This document shows positions 16,162 to 25,434 of a DNA stretch of 64,000 nucleotides, one piece after another; the stretch's first letter is position 1, and every line of letters begins with the position of its first letter. A model generated the notes under the pieces. That model did no database searches. It saw only the letters and a program-made list of their open reading frames with translations, and was not told the origin of the DNA. The DNA is taken from positions 124,001 to 188,000 of the forward strand of contig CASFGK010000009.1 in NCBI GenBank assembly GCA_949294195.1. The letters run 5' to 3'. A program made the translations under genes and the position numbers. The stretch is from an uncultured Bacteroidales bacterium. GTDB lineage: Bacteria; Bacteroidota; Bacteroidia; Bacteroidales; UBA932.

Positions 16162-18687
16162 CTATTTCCGTTCTTTCCTGCCGGAGCGGCGGGAATCCTT
16201 GGATGATTTCTTCCTGGAGTCTTTGCCGGCCTTGCGGATTTTCTCCTTGCGGGCCTCTTTGTTGCCGCCGGCCTGCCGCGGTATCTGGAAATCCTTGTCT
16301 TCCCTCTCTTCAAGTCCGGTCTCTACAAGTTCGTAGTCAAGTAGTTTCTGTTCAAGATTTGTTTTCTTGACCCTGATTTTCACGGGGTCGCCGAGATTGT
16401 AGACTGTCTTGCTGTGCCGACCCACTATCCTGTAGCGCTCCTGGTCAAACTCGAAGTAGTCGGATTTTATGTCCCGCAAAGCCACCATGCCTTCAATCTT
16501 GGTCGGCTCTATTTCCACATACATTCCCCATTCTGTCAGACCTGAGATATGCCCTTCGAATTCATATCCCACTTTGTCCTGCATGAATTCCACGAGCTTG
16601 TATTTTATGCTTGAGCGTTCGGCTTCAGCTGCCACGATTTCGCGCTCTGAAGCATACTTGCACTGGTTTTCATAATAGTCTTTCTTCTGAGACTGGGCTC
16701 CGCCAAGATAAAGCGCAAGAAGTCTGTGGACCATCATGTCCGGATACCGTCTGATAGGTGACGTGAAATGCGTATAGTATTTGAAAGCCAGACCGTAGTG
16801 TCCGATATTGTCAGTGCTGTAGCGCGCTTTTGCCATTGTCCTTAGAGAAAGGAGCTCTATGACATCGAATTCGGGGCGGTCTTTGGCCTTTGAAAGAAGT
16901 CCGTTGAGTTCGCGGGCGATTTCCTTCCCGTTTTCTGCCGGTCCCATTTCATAGCCGAAATTGTGGACGAACGAGCGCAGGTTGTCGAGTTTCATGAGAT
17001 TCGGCTCGTCGTGGATGCGGTATACGAATGTCTTTGCCTTTGACTTTTCGGCAGCTTTTGCAGCTTCTTCCTGTGTCATGCACAAGTATCCCAATGATGA
17101 TGACGGTGCGGAAGATTTTCTGCATCCTTTGGCCACAAACTCCGCCACGCTCCGGTTGGCCAGAAGCATGAATTCTTCGATAAGCCAGTTGGCTTCTTTG
17201 GTCACTTTCTGGTAAACCCTTACGGGACGGCCTTTTTCGTCCACTTCGACTTTCATTTCGGGACGTTCGAAGCTTATTGCACCGGCAGCGAACCTTTTCT
17301 TGCGCAGCTTTGCTGCGAGTCCGTTCAGGATGAGGATGGCTTCCTTGAGGCTGTCCGGAATCAGACATCCTGTGGTAATGCCTTCCCCCATAGCTGATTC
17401 GGCATGCCTGTCTGCATTCTTTTCCCTTTCTTTCGCAGCTTCGGGAGATGCGTCCAGTATAGGGTCGGCAACGGGACCGTGTTTCCCGTCTGTACCGCCG
17501 CGGAGCTCCATCTGCATCGCCTTTTCTCCGGCATCGATTATCTGCTGGGCGGTTTCATATGCAAACCTGTAGTCGGAGTTGATGACTGTCCTTCCGAACC
17601 ACTGCGAGACGACCTTGGCCAGAGGAGTGATTTCGAATACGGCAGAGAAACAGAGCTTCGGCTCATTGGGACGGAGGGAGCAGAGCTTGTTGGACAGCTT
17701 CTCAGGGAGCATCGGCACTGTCCGGTCCACCAGATATACGGAAGTCCCCCTGTTGCGGGCTTCTTCATCAACCACTGAACCCGGAGTGACATAATGTGTA
17801 ACGTCTGCAATATGCACTCCTATCTCATAGTTCCCGTCGTCGAGTTTCCTGAATGAAAGTGCGTCATCGAAATCCTTTGCGTCTGCCGGGTCTATCGTGA
17901 AGGTAAGGATGCCGCTGAAGTCCCGGCGTTCCTTCATGTCCCTTTCCGTAATTTTGTCTGATATGTCATCGGCTGCATTTTCCACCTCAGGCTCGAACCT
18001 GTAAGGGAGGGAATACTCGGCCAGAATGGCGTGCATTTCGGTATCGTTTTCACCGGGCTCTCCGAGAACGTCTACCAGGTGTCCGGTAGGATTCGGATCT
18101 TTCTTGTCCCACTTGTCCACCATGGCGGCGACTTTCATCCCTGAGCGGACGGTCATTTCCTGACGTTTTCCGTCCACTGTCTCATACAGATAATTGACGG
18201 AGAACTGGTCATATCCGGTACGTTTCAGGCTTCCGAGCATGTATTCCGGCTTCTGGCCGTTGTCTGCAAGAGACTCTCCGCGGTTTCTCTTCTTCCGGAA
18301 TCTGTCCGAGTCTGGAGTGACAACGGGAATGATTATGTCATACGGCATTACCCGGCTTTCCATCAGTACCCAAGCCTGCTCGCCGACTACATGCAGTATG
18401 CCGACAAAAGGCTTTCGCGAGCGCTCCAGAATCTCCAGTACCTCGCCTTCTTTCCGCTGGCGGTCAGTCTTTTCTTTCAATACTGCCACCCTGACTGTGT
18501 CTCCGTTAAGGGCACCACGGGTTCTGGATGCCTTCACGAATATATCGTCTTCCACTCCATCGACAATCACGAACGCATAGCCTTCTCTGGTCATCTGGAC
18601 CTTCCCGATGAATTCCGGATATGTCTTTTTCTCCTTTTTTCTTCCATGGCCGCGGTCCCTGCCGCCCTTACGCCTTCTGTCAACCAT
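16162..18687 (-). CDS. rnr: Ribonuclease R
   Basis: RNase R is a processive 3'-5' exoribonuclease that degrades structured RNA. From the ATG at 18687 the protein is 841 aa; the longer frame to 18720 is less likely. Order of parts: basic N-terminus (RRRKGGRDRGHGRKK), cold-shock-like domains, the RNB catalytic domain with DPADAKDFDD near residue 262, an S1 domain near 650-730, and a Lys/Arg-rich tail ending in RRSGRKERK. The tail is usual for RNase R. It converges on the MATE gene across a strong terminator. Confidence 0.94.
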   Translation of the reverse strand: MVDRRRKGGRDRGHGRKKEKKTYPEFIGKVQMTREGYAFVIVDGVEDDIFVKASRTRGALNGDTVRVAVLKEKTDRQRKEGEVLEILERSRKPFVGILHVVGEQAWVLMESRVMPYDIIIPVVTPDSDRFRKKRNRGESLADNGQKPEYMLGSLKRTGYDQFSVNYLYETVDGKRQEMTVRSGMKVAAMVDKWDKKDPNPTGHLVDVLGEPGENDTEMHAILAEYSLPYRFEPEVENAADDISDKITERDMKERRDFSGILTFTIDPADAKDFDDALSFRKLDDGNYEIGVHIADVTHYVTPGSVVDEEARNRGTSVYLVDRTVPMLPEKLSNKLCSLRPNEPKLCFSAVFEITPLAKVVSQWFGRTVINSDYRFAYETAQQIIDAGEKAMQMELRGGTDGKHGPVADPILDASPEAAKEREKNADRHAESAMGEGITTGCLIPDSLKEAILILNGLAAKLRKKRFAAGAISFERPEMKVEVDEKGRPVRVYQKVTKEANWLIEEFMLLANRSVAEFVAKGCRKSSAPSSSLGYLCMTQEEAAKAAEKSKAKTFVYRIHDEPNLMKLDNLRSFVHNFGYEMGPAENGKEIARELNGLLSKAKDRPEFDVIELLSLRTMAKARYSTDNIGHYGLAFKYYTHFTSPIRRYPDMMVHRLLALYLGGAQSQKKDYYENQCKYASEREIVAAEAERSSIKYKLVEFMQDKVGYEFEGHISGLTEWGMYVEIEPTKIEGMVALRDIKSDYFEFDQERYRIVGRHSKTVYNLGDPVKIRVKKTNLEQKLLDYELVETGLEEREDKDFQIPRQAGGNKEARKEKIRKAGKDSRKKSSKDSRRSGRKERK

Positions 18688-18727
18688 AATTTTCTGATTT
18701 TTCGTTAATCCGAAACGCACAAATCAT

Positions 18728-18735
18728 TATCTTTG
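18728..18735 (+). promoter_or_regulatory. Candidate -7 box for gpmI
   Basis: TATCTTTG matches TAnnTTTG about 105 nt before the gpmI start. The -33 element is weak, so confidence is modest. It would leave a long, AT-rich 5' leader in which I see no riboswitch fold. Confidence 0.4.
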
Positions 18736-18839
18736 CGGACAGTTTCGGAGCTGATATACAAATCCTACAAAATTAGGCAATAATCGCTCTATTACCAAAC
18801 TATCGAAAATAAAAAGGAAATAATTAATCAGACATATTT

Positions 18840-20360
18840 ATGGACAACAAGAAAGTACTTCTAATGATCCTCGACGGTTGGGGCGAGGGCAGACATGACT
18901 GGACAAATGCCATTTTTACTCAGGGGGCGCCTTATATCGATTCACTGAGAGCCGAATACCCGTTCGGGCATCTTCAGGCATGCGGTGAGGCTGTAGGTCT
19001 TCCTGAAGGCCAGATGGGCAACTCGGAAGTGGGGCACCTCAATCTCGGCGCCGGAAGGGTGGTATATCAGGACCTGGTAAAGATCAATATGGCATGCCGT
19101 GACCATAAGCTTTTGGAGAACAAGGAGATAAAGGCCGCTTATGACTATGTCAGAGAGTCCGGCAGGCAGCTTCACCTGATGGGCCTGACCTCCACTGGAG
19201 GAGTACACAGCTCTCTTGAGCATGTGTATGAGTTTCTGGCTGTAGCCAGGCAGTACGGTCTGGAGAAAGTGTATGTGCACTGTTTCATGGACGGACGTGA
19301 CACTGATCCGAAGAGCGGAAAAGGCTTTGTCGAGGCTCTCGAAGAGAAGATGGCCGAGAGTACGGGCAAGGTCGCTTCTGTATGCGGACGCTATTATGCA
19401 ATGGACCGCGACAAGAGATGGGAGAGAGTGAAGCTTGCCTATGACCTTCTCGTAAAAGGGGAGGGAGCCAGGTTCGCCTCTGCCACTGAAGGAATTCAGG
19501 CTTCATATGATGAAGGCGTGACAGACGAGTTCATCAAGCCTATATGCATTACAGGGGCTGACGGCAATCCTGTCGGAACCGTTCAGGAGGGCGATGCTGT
19601 CATTTTCTTTAATTTCCGCAATGACCGTGCAAGAGAGATAACATCCGTCCTTACCCAGGAAGACCTTCCTGACTATGGAATGAAGACCATTCCGCTCTAC
19701 TACTGCTGTCTTACTCCGTATGATGACAAGTTTACGGGACTGCATATTCTTTTCGACAAGGAGAACGTCCAGGAGACCCTCGGAGAGGTCGTGTCAAAAG
19801 CCGGCAAACGCCAGCTCCGCATCGCCGAGACAGAAAAATACGCGCATGTGACATTCTTCTTCAACGGAGGCCGTGAAGAACCTTTTGAGAACGAAGACCG
19901 TATCCTCGTCAAATCTCCGAAAGTGGCTACATATGACCTCCTGCCCGAGATGAGTGCGCCGGAAGTGACTGAAAAGCTCGTCGAAGCCATAAGGACAGGA
20001 AAAGAAGACCTTATCATCCTGAACTTCGCCAACGGTGACATGGTCGGCCATACAGGAGTGTTCCAGGCTATCTGCAGGGCGGTGGCACGCATTGACAGGT
20101 GTGTAAAGGAAGTGGTTGAGGCTGCAATCGCGCAGGATTATGCTGTCTTCCTGACTGCCGACCATGGAAATGCCGACCATGCCTTCAACGAAGACAGCTC
20201 TCCGAATACTGCACATTCTCTGAATCCTGTACAGTTCATAGCCATCAATACGGGTGCGGCTCATGTAAAGGACGGGAAGCTGGCTGACGTAGCTCCTACC
20301 ATCCTGAAGACCATGGGTATTCCACAGCCTGCGGCTATGACCGGCGAGCCGCTTATCTGA
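18840..20360 (+). CDS. gpmI: 2,3-bisphosphoglycerate-independent phosphoglycerate mutase
   Basis: This glycolytic/gluconeogenic enzyme interconverts 3- and 2-phosphoglycerate using two metal ions. The 506-aa length is standard. Visible are the first metal block MILDGWGEG, the phosphorylated serine in [14 protein letters not shown] near residue 62, the [12 protein letters not shown] block, and the late metal ligands [12 protein letters not shown]. It is followed by a perfect 17-bp hairpin. It stands alone on the plus strand. Confidence 0.96.
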   Translation: MDNKKVLLMILDGWGEGRHDWTNAIFTQGAPYIDSLRAEYPFGHLQACGEAVGLPEGQMGNSEVGHLNLGAGRVVYQDLVKINMACRDHKLLENKEIKAAYDYVRESGRQLHLMGLTSTGGVHSSLEHVYEFLAVARQYGLEKVYVHCFMDGRDTDPKSGKGFVEALEEKMAESTGKVASVCGRYYAMDRDKRWERVKLAYDLLVKGEGARFASATEGIQASYDEGVTDEFIKPICITGADGNPVGTVQEGDAVIFFNFRNDRAREITSVLTQEDLPDYGMKTIPLYYCCLTPYDDKFTGLHILFDKENVQETLGEVVSKAGKRQLRIAETEKYAHVTFFFNGGREEPFENEDRILVKSPKVATYDLLPEMSAPEVTEKLVEAIRTGKEDLIILNFANGDMVGHTGVFQAICRAVARIDRCVKEVVEAAIAQDYAVFLTADHGNADHAFNEDSSPNTAHSLNPVQFIAINTGAAHVKDGKLADVAPTILKTMGIPQPAAMTGEPLI

Positions 20361-20397
20361 TAAAGGATATCCGGAGTCCGGCGGACAATATAATATA

Positions 20398-20438
20398 CGG
20401 CACGCCACCGAAAGTCCTTGTCTTTCGGTGGCGTGCCG
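20398..20438 (+). terminator. Terminator hairpin after gpmI
   Basis: A perfect 17-bp stem (CGGCACGCCACCGAAAG with its complement) and a 7-nt loop start 37 bp after the gpmI stop. The U-tract on the plus strand is weak, but the stem is very stable. Confidence 0.7.
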
Positions 20439-20488
20439 TAATTGGGATGGCCGCATTGGTGACCCTTCCATGCATGTGATACAGATAA

Positions 20489-20527
20489 AGACAGAAAGCC
20501 GGCTGAATTCCAGCCGGCTTTCTGTCT
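20489..20527 (-). terminator. Terminator after tRNA-Leu
   Basis: A perfect 17-bp stem (AGACAGAAAGCCGGCTG and its complement) with a 5-nt loop lies 3 bp beyond the tRNA 3' end. On the minus strand it is followed by a T-rich stretch, as expected for an intrinsic terminator of the tRNA transcript. Confidence 0.75.
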
Positions 20528-20530
20528 GAG

Positions 20531-20613
20531 TGCGGATGGCGAGAGTCGAACTCGCACAGGCTTACGCCCACCACCCCCTCAAAGTGGCGTGTCTACCATT
20601 TCACCACATCCGC
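20531..20613 (-). tRNA. tRNA-Leu (anticodon GAG)
   Basis: The minus strand folds as a class II tRNA of 83 nt. The acceptor stem pairs GCGGATG with CATCCGC. The D arm carries AAATGGTAGACAC. The anticodon stem CCACT/GGTGG holds the loop TTGAGGG, giving anticodon GAG. A long variable arm follows, then the T arm GCGAG-TTCGACT-CTCGC. The discriminator is A, and CCA is not encoded. It has its own promoter and terminator, so it is a single-gene unit. Confidence 0.95.
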
Positions 20614-20629
20614 CTTTGATTTGGGACTG

Positions 20630-20659
20630 CAAAGATATATATTTTCTTTTACTCTGCAA
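20630..20659 (-). promoter_or_regulatory. Promoter of tRNA-Leu
   Basis: On the minus strand a TTG (20657-20659) is followed after 19 nt by TATCTTTG (20630-20637), a good fit to the Bacteroidota -33/-7 consensus. The -7 box ends 16 nt before the mature tRNA 5' end. Confidence 0.7.
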
Positions 20660-20690
20660 CAAATTATTTTAAAAATTTTCTCTAAAATTG

Positions 20691-21155
20691 CTATTCGTCG
20701 ATTTTCTGCCAGAAAACAGTCTCTCCGATACCCATCAGCGAGCCGCGGACCCGCAATATCGTGGGCGAATCGAAAGAGCATGTTACATTGGCACGGATTC
20801 CGCGGGTGGGATCATATATTTTACCGTTGTCCCAGCGTTTTCTGTCCGGGTTGTACTTAAGTCTTTCCATAATGACGATTTGGTCGCAAGGTACATTACG
20901 GAGGGATTTGTCTGGATTCTTCTCGTCCAGACGTATGTTCCCGTTCCTGTCCAGACGGTTTTCGACCCAGATGATTCTGGCGCTGAATGTCCCGTCCGTA
21001 TCCTGAAATACCTTCACCCTGCTGTTTTCTCCTTCGTGTGCGACAAGGTAAGTGCCTGTTATGTCCGTTGCCGCACTGTTCAGGCCTCCTTCCTGAGCCG
21101 CTGCTATCAGCAGGGAGCACAGGAAGCATACTGCTGCGGCAAGAATCCTTTTCAT
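20691..21155 (-). CDS. DUF2147 family secreted protein
   Basis: The 154-aa protein has a signal peptide (KRILAAAVCFLCSLLIAAA) and then the DUF2147 layout: an early ITGTYLV strand, FSARIIWVEN, and the diagnostic WDNGKIYDPTRG block, ending RGSLMGIGETVFW. Proteins of this family are small exported beta-rich proteins of unknown function. It is divergent from rpsP and upstream of tRNA-Leu, but the tRNA has its own promoter. Confidence 0.88.
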   Translation of the reverse strand: MKRILAAAVCFLCSLLIAAAQEGGLNSAATDITGTYLVAHEGENSRVKVFQDTDGTFSARIIWVENRLDRNGNIRLDEKNPDKSLRNVPCDQIVIMERLKYNPDRKRWDNGKIYDPTRGIRANVTCSFDSPTILRVRGSLMGIGETVFWQKIDE

Positions 21156-21199
21156 GGTCTGTATATACTAACTTTTTGTCTTTAAGTGTGATACAAGAG

Positions 21200-21230
21200 T
21201 TGCAAATATAGAAAAAATATAGTAGTTTTG
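21200..21230 (+). promoter_or_regulatory. Promoter of rpsP-rimM
   Basis: TTG at 21200-21202, a 20-nt spacer and TAGTTTTG at 21223-21230 fit the Bacteroidota consensus closely. The expected start of transcription is near 21236, giving a leader of about 50 nt. A minus-strand TATATTTG at 21203-21210 may serve the divergent DUF2147 gene. Confidence 0.75.
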
Positions 21231-21288
21231 CGCCGTTTTCCTCGAGAAGGAAGACACAGGTAAATTTATTAACTAAAAACAGATTACA

Positions 21289-21864
21289 ATGGCTGTTAAA
21301 ATTCGTCTACAGCGCCACGGAAAGAAGAATTTCGCATTCTTCCACATTGTCGTGGCTGACACTCGCGCACCTCGCGACGGTCGTTTTATCGAGCAGATAG
21401 GCTCTTACAATCCGAACACAAACCCTGCAACTATTGTCCTCAAGGCAGACAGGGCTCTTGCATGGCTTAATGTCGGAGCACAGCCTACTCTCGTTGTACG
21501 TCGTATCCTTTCATATGAGGGAGTTCTCCTCAGAAGACACCTTCAGGGTGGAGTAGCCAAAGGAGCTATCACCCAGGAGCAGGCTGACCAGAAGTACAAT
21601 GCCTGGAAAGTTCAGAGGGATGCGAAGATAAACGCCAAGAAAGAGGGACTTTCCAAGGCTGCAGCCGATGCGCAGAAAGCAGCATTCGAGGCTGAAGCCA
21701 AGGTAAATCAGGAGAGAGCTGATGCTCTTGCCAAGAAGAAAGCCGAGGCAGAAGAAGCGGCACGTGCTGCTGCAGAGGCTGCTGCAGCCGAGAAAGCTGC
21801 AAAAGAGGCAGAAGCTGCTGCCGCTGAGGCAGAGGCTGCTCCGGCAGAGAATCCTGAGGCTTGA
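21289..21864 (+). CDS. rpsP: 30S ribosomal protein S16 with Ala/Glu/Lys-rich extension
   Basis: S16 binds 16S rRNA early in 30S assembly. The N-terminal 80 or so residues are classical ([20 protein letters not shown], then [14 protein letters not shown]). The protein is 191 aa against about 80 in E. coli. From about residue 105 the extra length is a charged, alanine-rich, probably helical tail with repeated KAAAE/AEEAA-like units. Long S16 tails are usual in Bacteroidota. It is followed by rimM after 5 bp, a common pairing. Confidence 0.96.
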   Translation: MAVKIRLQRHGKKNFAFFHIVVADTRAPRDGRFIEQIGSYNPNTNPATIVLKADRALAWLNVGAQPTLVVRRILSYEGVLLRRHLQGGVAKGAITQEQADQKYNAWKVQRDAKINAKKEGLSKAAADAQKAAFEAEAKVNQERADALAKKKAEAEEAARAAAEAAAAEKAAKEAEAAAAEAEAAPAENPEA

Positions 21865-21869
21865 TTTCC

Positions 21870-22379
21870 ATGCAGAATCTGCATAAGATAGCTCAGGTAT
21901 TGAAATCCAATGGTACCGATGGGGAGCTGATACTCGGCTTCCGTGACATCGCTCCTGAAGATATCAACGTTGAAGAACCGGTGTTCATCTTTTTTGATGG
22001 GCTGCCGGTTCCTTTTTTTATCGAATCATTTCAGAAGAAAGGACAAAGCAAGGCTGCTGTCAGGCTTACAGGTGTAAGAAACTTTGCCGATGCCGAGGAA
22101 ATAGCCGGACAGCCGGTATATGCGGATGCGGACTGTCTGGATCCGGAATACGAAGACGGCTTTTCATTTCTGACCGGGTGGATGCTGCTGGATGCAGACG
22201 GCACGGCGCTGGGCCGTATTTCCGGTTATCTTGACATACCTGGCAACCCTTGTATCGAGGTGTCTGTAAGCGCTCCTGAAGAAAAGGATGTCATCATTCC
22301 CCTGCATGAGGATCTTATATTGTCGGCAGATGAAAAAAAACAGGAACTGACCATGTCAGTCCCTGCCGGTCTGATATAA
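21870..22379 (+). CDS. rimM: 16S rRNA maturation factor RimM
   Basis: RimM helps assembly of the 30S head and binds S19. The ATG at 21870, just after the rpsP stop, gives 169 aa. The N-terminal domain has the typical IAQVLKSNGTDGELIL start and an LTGVRNFADAEEIAG strand; the C-terminal PRC-barrel part includes LTGWMLLDADGTALGRISGY and the late VIIPLHEDLIL block. Adjacent to rpsP, as in many genomes. Confidence 0.93.
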   Translation: MQNLHKIAQVLKSNGTDGELILGFRDIAPEDINVEEPVFIFFDGLPVPFFIESFQKKGQSKAAVRLTGVRNFADAEEIAGQPVYADADCLDPEYEDGFSFLTGWMLLDADGTALGRISGYLDIPGNPCIEVSVSAPEEKDVIIPLHEDLILSADEKKQELTMSVPAGLI

Positions 22380-22438
22380 ATCGTACTATTACGTTTGTTT
22401 TCTTCAAGCCCTGACCTGAGTGTCATCCGGGCAGTCTG

Positions 22439-23275
22439 CTAATAACTGATGTATACGGTAGATCCGAGGTTGTCAAAGCATACATCCGTATACTGCAGCA
22501 GAGCGTTGTCTGACGGATCTGAGAATGACAGGTCGAAATCGATGTAATCTATATTTCCCAGCTTGCCCAGATCGAAAAGGGACCAGCTTGTAGTCAGGGA
22601 ATCCGCTGACGGGTTGTCTTCCGTAGGGGTGCGCTTGCCTTTTCCTGCAAGGAGGAATGTCGCTGTACCTGTTTTTGCCCCGTTGAGGAAGCCTGTCGCC
22701 GTAAGGATATAGTCACCGTTGAGTCTGAATTCCGAATCGTCCACATTTTCTCCTTTTATGGCACGCACTGTAGCCGCGCTGTTGCATACATATACTCCGA
22801 TAGGGGTGCAGGTACCAACAGTCGGAGACGCGAAAGCAATGTCATGCTCCGGCATGACAGATGTCTGGCGGAAATAAAGGAACGTGTTAGGATTCTGGGC
22901 GTTGCTTGTTCCGTAAACGCTGTATTCTCCTGGAACAGCCGGCTCTTCAGGTGTGGTTTCTTCTTCTGAGGACCCGTCATCCGGCTCAGGTTTCTCCCAT
23001 GCCTGTCTTGACAGGGCGAATCCTCCCAGAAGCGAAGTGGCTGTTGTCTTGCTGAAATAGACATAGGTGTTGAATGTCATGAACGCAGCTTCGCCGCTTG
23101 TACTGCCTTCCGGTACCTCGAACAGATATGCTGTAGCTCCGTCCTTGAAAAGTTCGGAAGCGTTGTTGTAATTTCCGTCATCGACCACGACTCCGGAGGC
23201 CTGATAAGTTGTCCCTTTCATGCAGGAAGTCACAGCTATGACAAGGGAAGCGAATGCCAATAAGGTTTTTTTCAT
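22439..23275 (-). CDS. DUF4465 family lipoprotein
   Basis: The 278-aa protein starts with a lipoprotein signal ending AVTSC. The mature protein is Gly/Ser/Thr-rich and predicted beta, with an acidic Pro/Glu linker (EPDDGSSEEETTPEEP). The C-terminal FDLGKLGNIDYIDFDLSFSD block matches DUF4465, a surface-protein family of Bacteroidota of unknown role. It follows dapF on the same strand by 44 bp but has no evident link to lysine synthesis. Confidence 0.75.
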   Translation of the reverse strand: MKKTLLAFASLVIAVTSCMKGTTYQASGVVVDDGNYNNASELFKDGATAYLFEVPEGSTSGEAAFMTFNTYVYFSKTTATSLLGGFALSRQAWEKPEPDDGSSEEETTPEEPAVPGEYSVYGTSNAQNPNTFLYFRQTSVMPEHDIAFASPTVGTCTPIGVYVCNSAATVRAIKGENVDDSEFRLNGDYILTATGFLNGAKTGTATFLLAGKGKRTPTEDNPSADSLTTSWSLFDLGKLGNIDYIDFDLSFSDPSDNALLQYTDVCFDNLGSTVYISY

Positions 23276-23319
23276 TTTTAGTTGGTTTAAAAATTTTCCG
23301 CGAATATACTGATTTTAAA

Positions 23320-24117
23320 TCATACTTCAATTTCAGCCACTTTTACTGCCGGTCCGGTAAGCCACACGTCAGTGAATGTCATTCCCGGTCCGGGGACAAA
23401 ATCGACGGCCAGCACGTCCTTCAGCGCCCTGACCGGGACATGGACTTTCCCGTCTGCAGCCCATTTGCCGGGTTCTCTGAGGTAGGCGGCGATCGCACTG
23501 GCGGTTATTCCTGTCCCGCAGGCACAGGTTTCCGCTTCCACCCCTTTTTCATACGTTCTGACGTGGAGTACTCCGTCTGACCGGCCGCTTTCTGCGAAAT
23601 TCGCATTCACTCCGACAGGTCCGTACTCTTCTCTGTATCGGATTTCCCTGCCGTGCTTGAAGACATCGTAGCAGTCCAGTCCTTCTACAAACCTGACAAT
23701 GTGTCTCGTACCCGTATCAATAAACCAGGAATTCCCGTTTTCTTGCTTCACTTCGCTGACATTTTTCATTTTCAGCATGACGGTTTTCCTTTTTCCGGAG
23801 TTTTCAAGTATTCTGGCGGTGTGGAATCCGTCTGCCGCCTCAAAGTCGAAATGTGTCAGACCGCAGTCAGCGGCGAATGCGACGATGCATCTTCCTCCGT
23901 TGCCGCACATCATCCCGCCGGATCCGTCGGAATTGAAGTATGTCATTTTGAAATCGTATATGCCGCTTGCCTCAAGCAGCATGAGTCCGTCGGCCCCTAT
24001 ACCGTAATGACGGTCGCACAGACCGGTTATTTCTTCTGTAGCAAGTGAAATGCTGCCGTCCCTGTTGTCTGCCAGGATGAAATCATTTCCGGCTCCCTGG
24101 TATTTGTATAGTTTCAT
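23320..24117 (-). CDS. dapF: Diaminopimelate epimerase
   Basis: DapF converts LL- to meso-diaminopimelate. The 265-aa protein opens with KYQGAGNDFILADN and holds both catalytic cysteines in their standard contexts: GGMMCGNGGRC (about residue 70) and ETCACGTG (about residue 206). It is the last pathway gene of the minus-strand DAP operon, 56 bp downstream of the aminotransferase. Meso-DAP feeds both peptidoglycan and lysine. Confidence 0.95.
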   Translation of the reverse strand: MKLYKYQGAGNDFILADNRDGSISLATEEITGLCDRHYGIGADGLMLLEASGIYDFKMTYFNSDGSGGMMCGNGGRCIVAFAADCGLTHFDFEAADGFHTARILENSGKRKTVMLKMKNVSEVKQENGNSWFIDTGTRHIVRFVEGLDCYDVFKHGREIRYREEYGPVGVNANFAESGRSDGVLHVRTYEKGVEAETCACGTGITASAIAAYLREPGKWAADGKVHVPVRALKDVLAVDFVPGPGMTFTDVWLTGPAVKVAEIEV

Positions 24118-24173
24118 GTCTGTCGTAATGCGGATCTTCCTGCTCAGGTATGTGCTTCCTCCTCAGGATTGAA

Positions 24174-25385
24174 TCAAAGGTTTTCTTTCAGAAGTCCGGA
24201 CAGGAGTATGATACCTTCCCGGATTTTCTCTTTTGTCATGAACGAGAAGTTCATCCTCATGGTGTTCAGCCCGTCTTTTCCAGGGCAGCGGCGTCCGCTT
24301 ATCCATTCGGTGTTGAAAAATGCTCCTGCCACGTAAGCTACCCCGTTCCCGAGAGCGGTATCATAGAATTTCACGGAATCGAATGTTTCCGGAAGAGTCA
24401 GGAAAAGGAACAGACCGCCTTCCGGATGTGTCCACCGGACTGAAGACGGCATGTATTCTTCAAGCATGGAGAGCATAAGGTCCCGTTTTTCCCTGTACAG
24501 GGATATGCTTTTCGAAAGATTTTCGTCCAGCAGTCCGGAGGAGAGAAATTCGGCTGCGACATACTGGTCGAATACAGGCGGACACAGGTCAAGCGACTGT
24601 TTGCAGACATATATTCTGTCCAGCAGATCCGGATTTCCGAATATCCATCCCAGACGGAATCCCGGTGCCATGATCTTTGAAAAGGACCCCAGATGCAGGA
24701 CTCTGTCCGGATCGAGCGAATACATTGTAGGTACCGGGTCTCCGCTGTATCTGAGCTCTCTGTATGGGCTGTCCTCGACTATTACGAATCCGTATTCACG
24801 TGCCAGGGATACGAGTATGCTGCGTTCTTCCAGCGACAGGGTTTCCCCTGAAGGGTTCTGGAAGTCCGGAATCATGTACAGGAACTTTATTTTCTTGCCT
24901 TCGGCCGACACTTTGCGGATCATGTCGGTATAGGCTTTTCTGAAAAGTACGGGATCATCTTCATGTGCGACTCCTCTTATGTCTGCGCGGTATGAACAGA
25001 AAGACTGGAGCGCTCCCAGATATGACGGATTGGATGTAAGGATCACATCTCCCGGATCTGCCATGATACGGGTGCAGACGTCAATGCCCTGCTGTGAAGA
25101 TGACGTAATCTGAATCCGTTCCAAAGGTACACCGTATCTGGCCGAGAGGGCTTTTCTCAGTTCGGTCACGCCCTGGGTGGCTCCGTACTGGAAAGCCTGT
25201 CCGCGGTATCTGTCTATCACTCCGGACATGATTTCCCTGAACGTATCCAGAGGGAAGGTCTCTGCACTGGGATAGCCTCCGGCAAACGAATATATGGAAT
25301 TGAGGTCTACTTTCTTGAAAATGTCGCGTACCGGAGAGCGGAAAAAAGATCCGGTGTCAGCGGAGAACAAATCGGTATAGGGCAT
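24174..25385 (-). CDS. Class I/II PLP aminotransferase in the DAP operon (candidate succinyl-DAP aminotransferase)
   Basis: The 403-aa protein is a fold-type I aminotransferase of the 2-aminoadipate/MocR-like branch but without the helix-turn-helix domain. Visible motifs are QYGATQGVTELRKAL, the DFQNPSGETLS block with the PLP-ring contacts, and the Schiff-base lysine in GSFSKIMAPGFRLGW near residue 236. It is not like DapL, the LL-DAP aminotransferase common in this phylum. It lies between dapD and dapF, so I infer that it fills the DapC step, transamination of N-succinyl-2-amino-6-ketopimelate. A general aromatic or aminoadipate transaminase is the alternative. Confidence 0.85.
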   Translation of the reverse strand: MPYTDLFSADTGSFFRSPVRDIFKKVDLNSIYSFAGGYPSAETFPLDTFREIMSGVIDRYRGQAFQYGATQGVTELRKALSARYGVPLERIQITSSSQQGIDVCTRIMADPGDVILTSNPSYLGALQSFCSYRADIRGVAHEDDPVLFRKAYTDMIRKVSAEGKKIKFLYMIPDFQNPSGETLSLEERSILVSLAREYGFVIVEDSPYRELRYSGDPVPTMYSLDPDRVLHLGSFSKIMAPGFRLGWIFGNPDLLDRIYVCKQSLDLCPPVFDQYVAAEFLSSGLLDENLSKSISLYREKRDLMLSMLEEYMPSSVRWTHPEGGLFLFLTLPETFDSVKFYDTALGNGVAYVAGAFFNTEWISGRRCPGKDGLNTMRMNFSFMTKEKIREGIILLSGLLKENL

Positions 25386-25434
25386 TTATATCGTCAATTA
25401 CAAATTCATGGAAACAGAAAAGACTTATGCCGTG

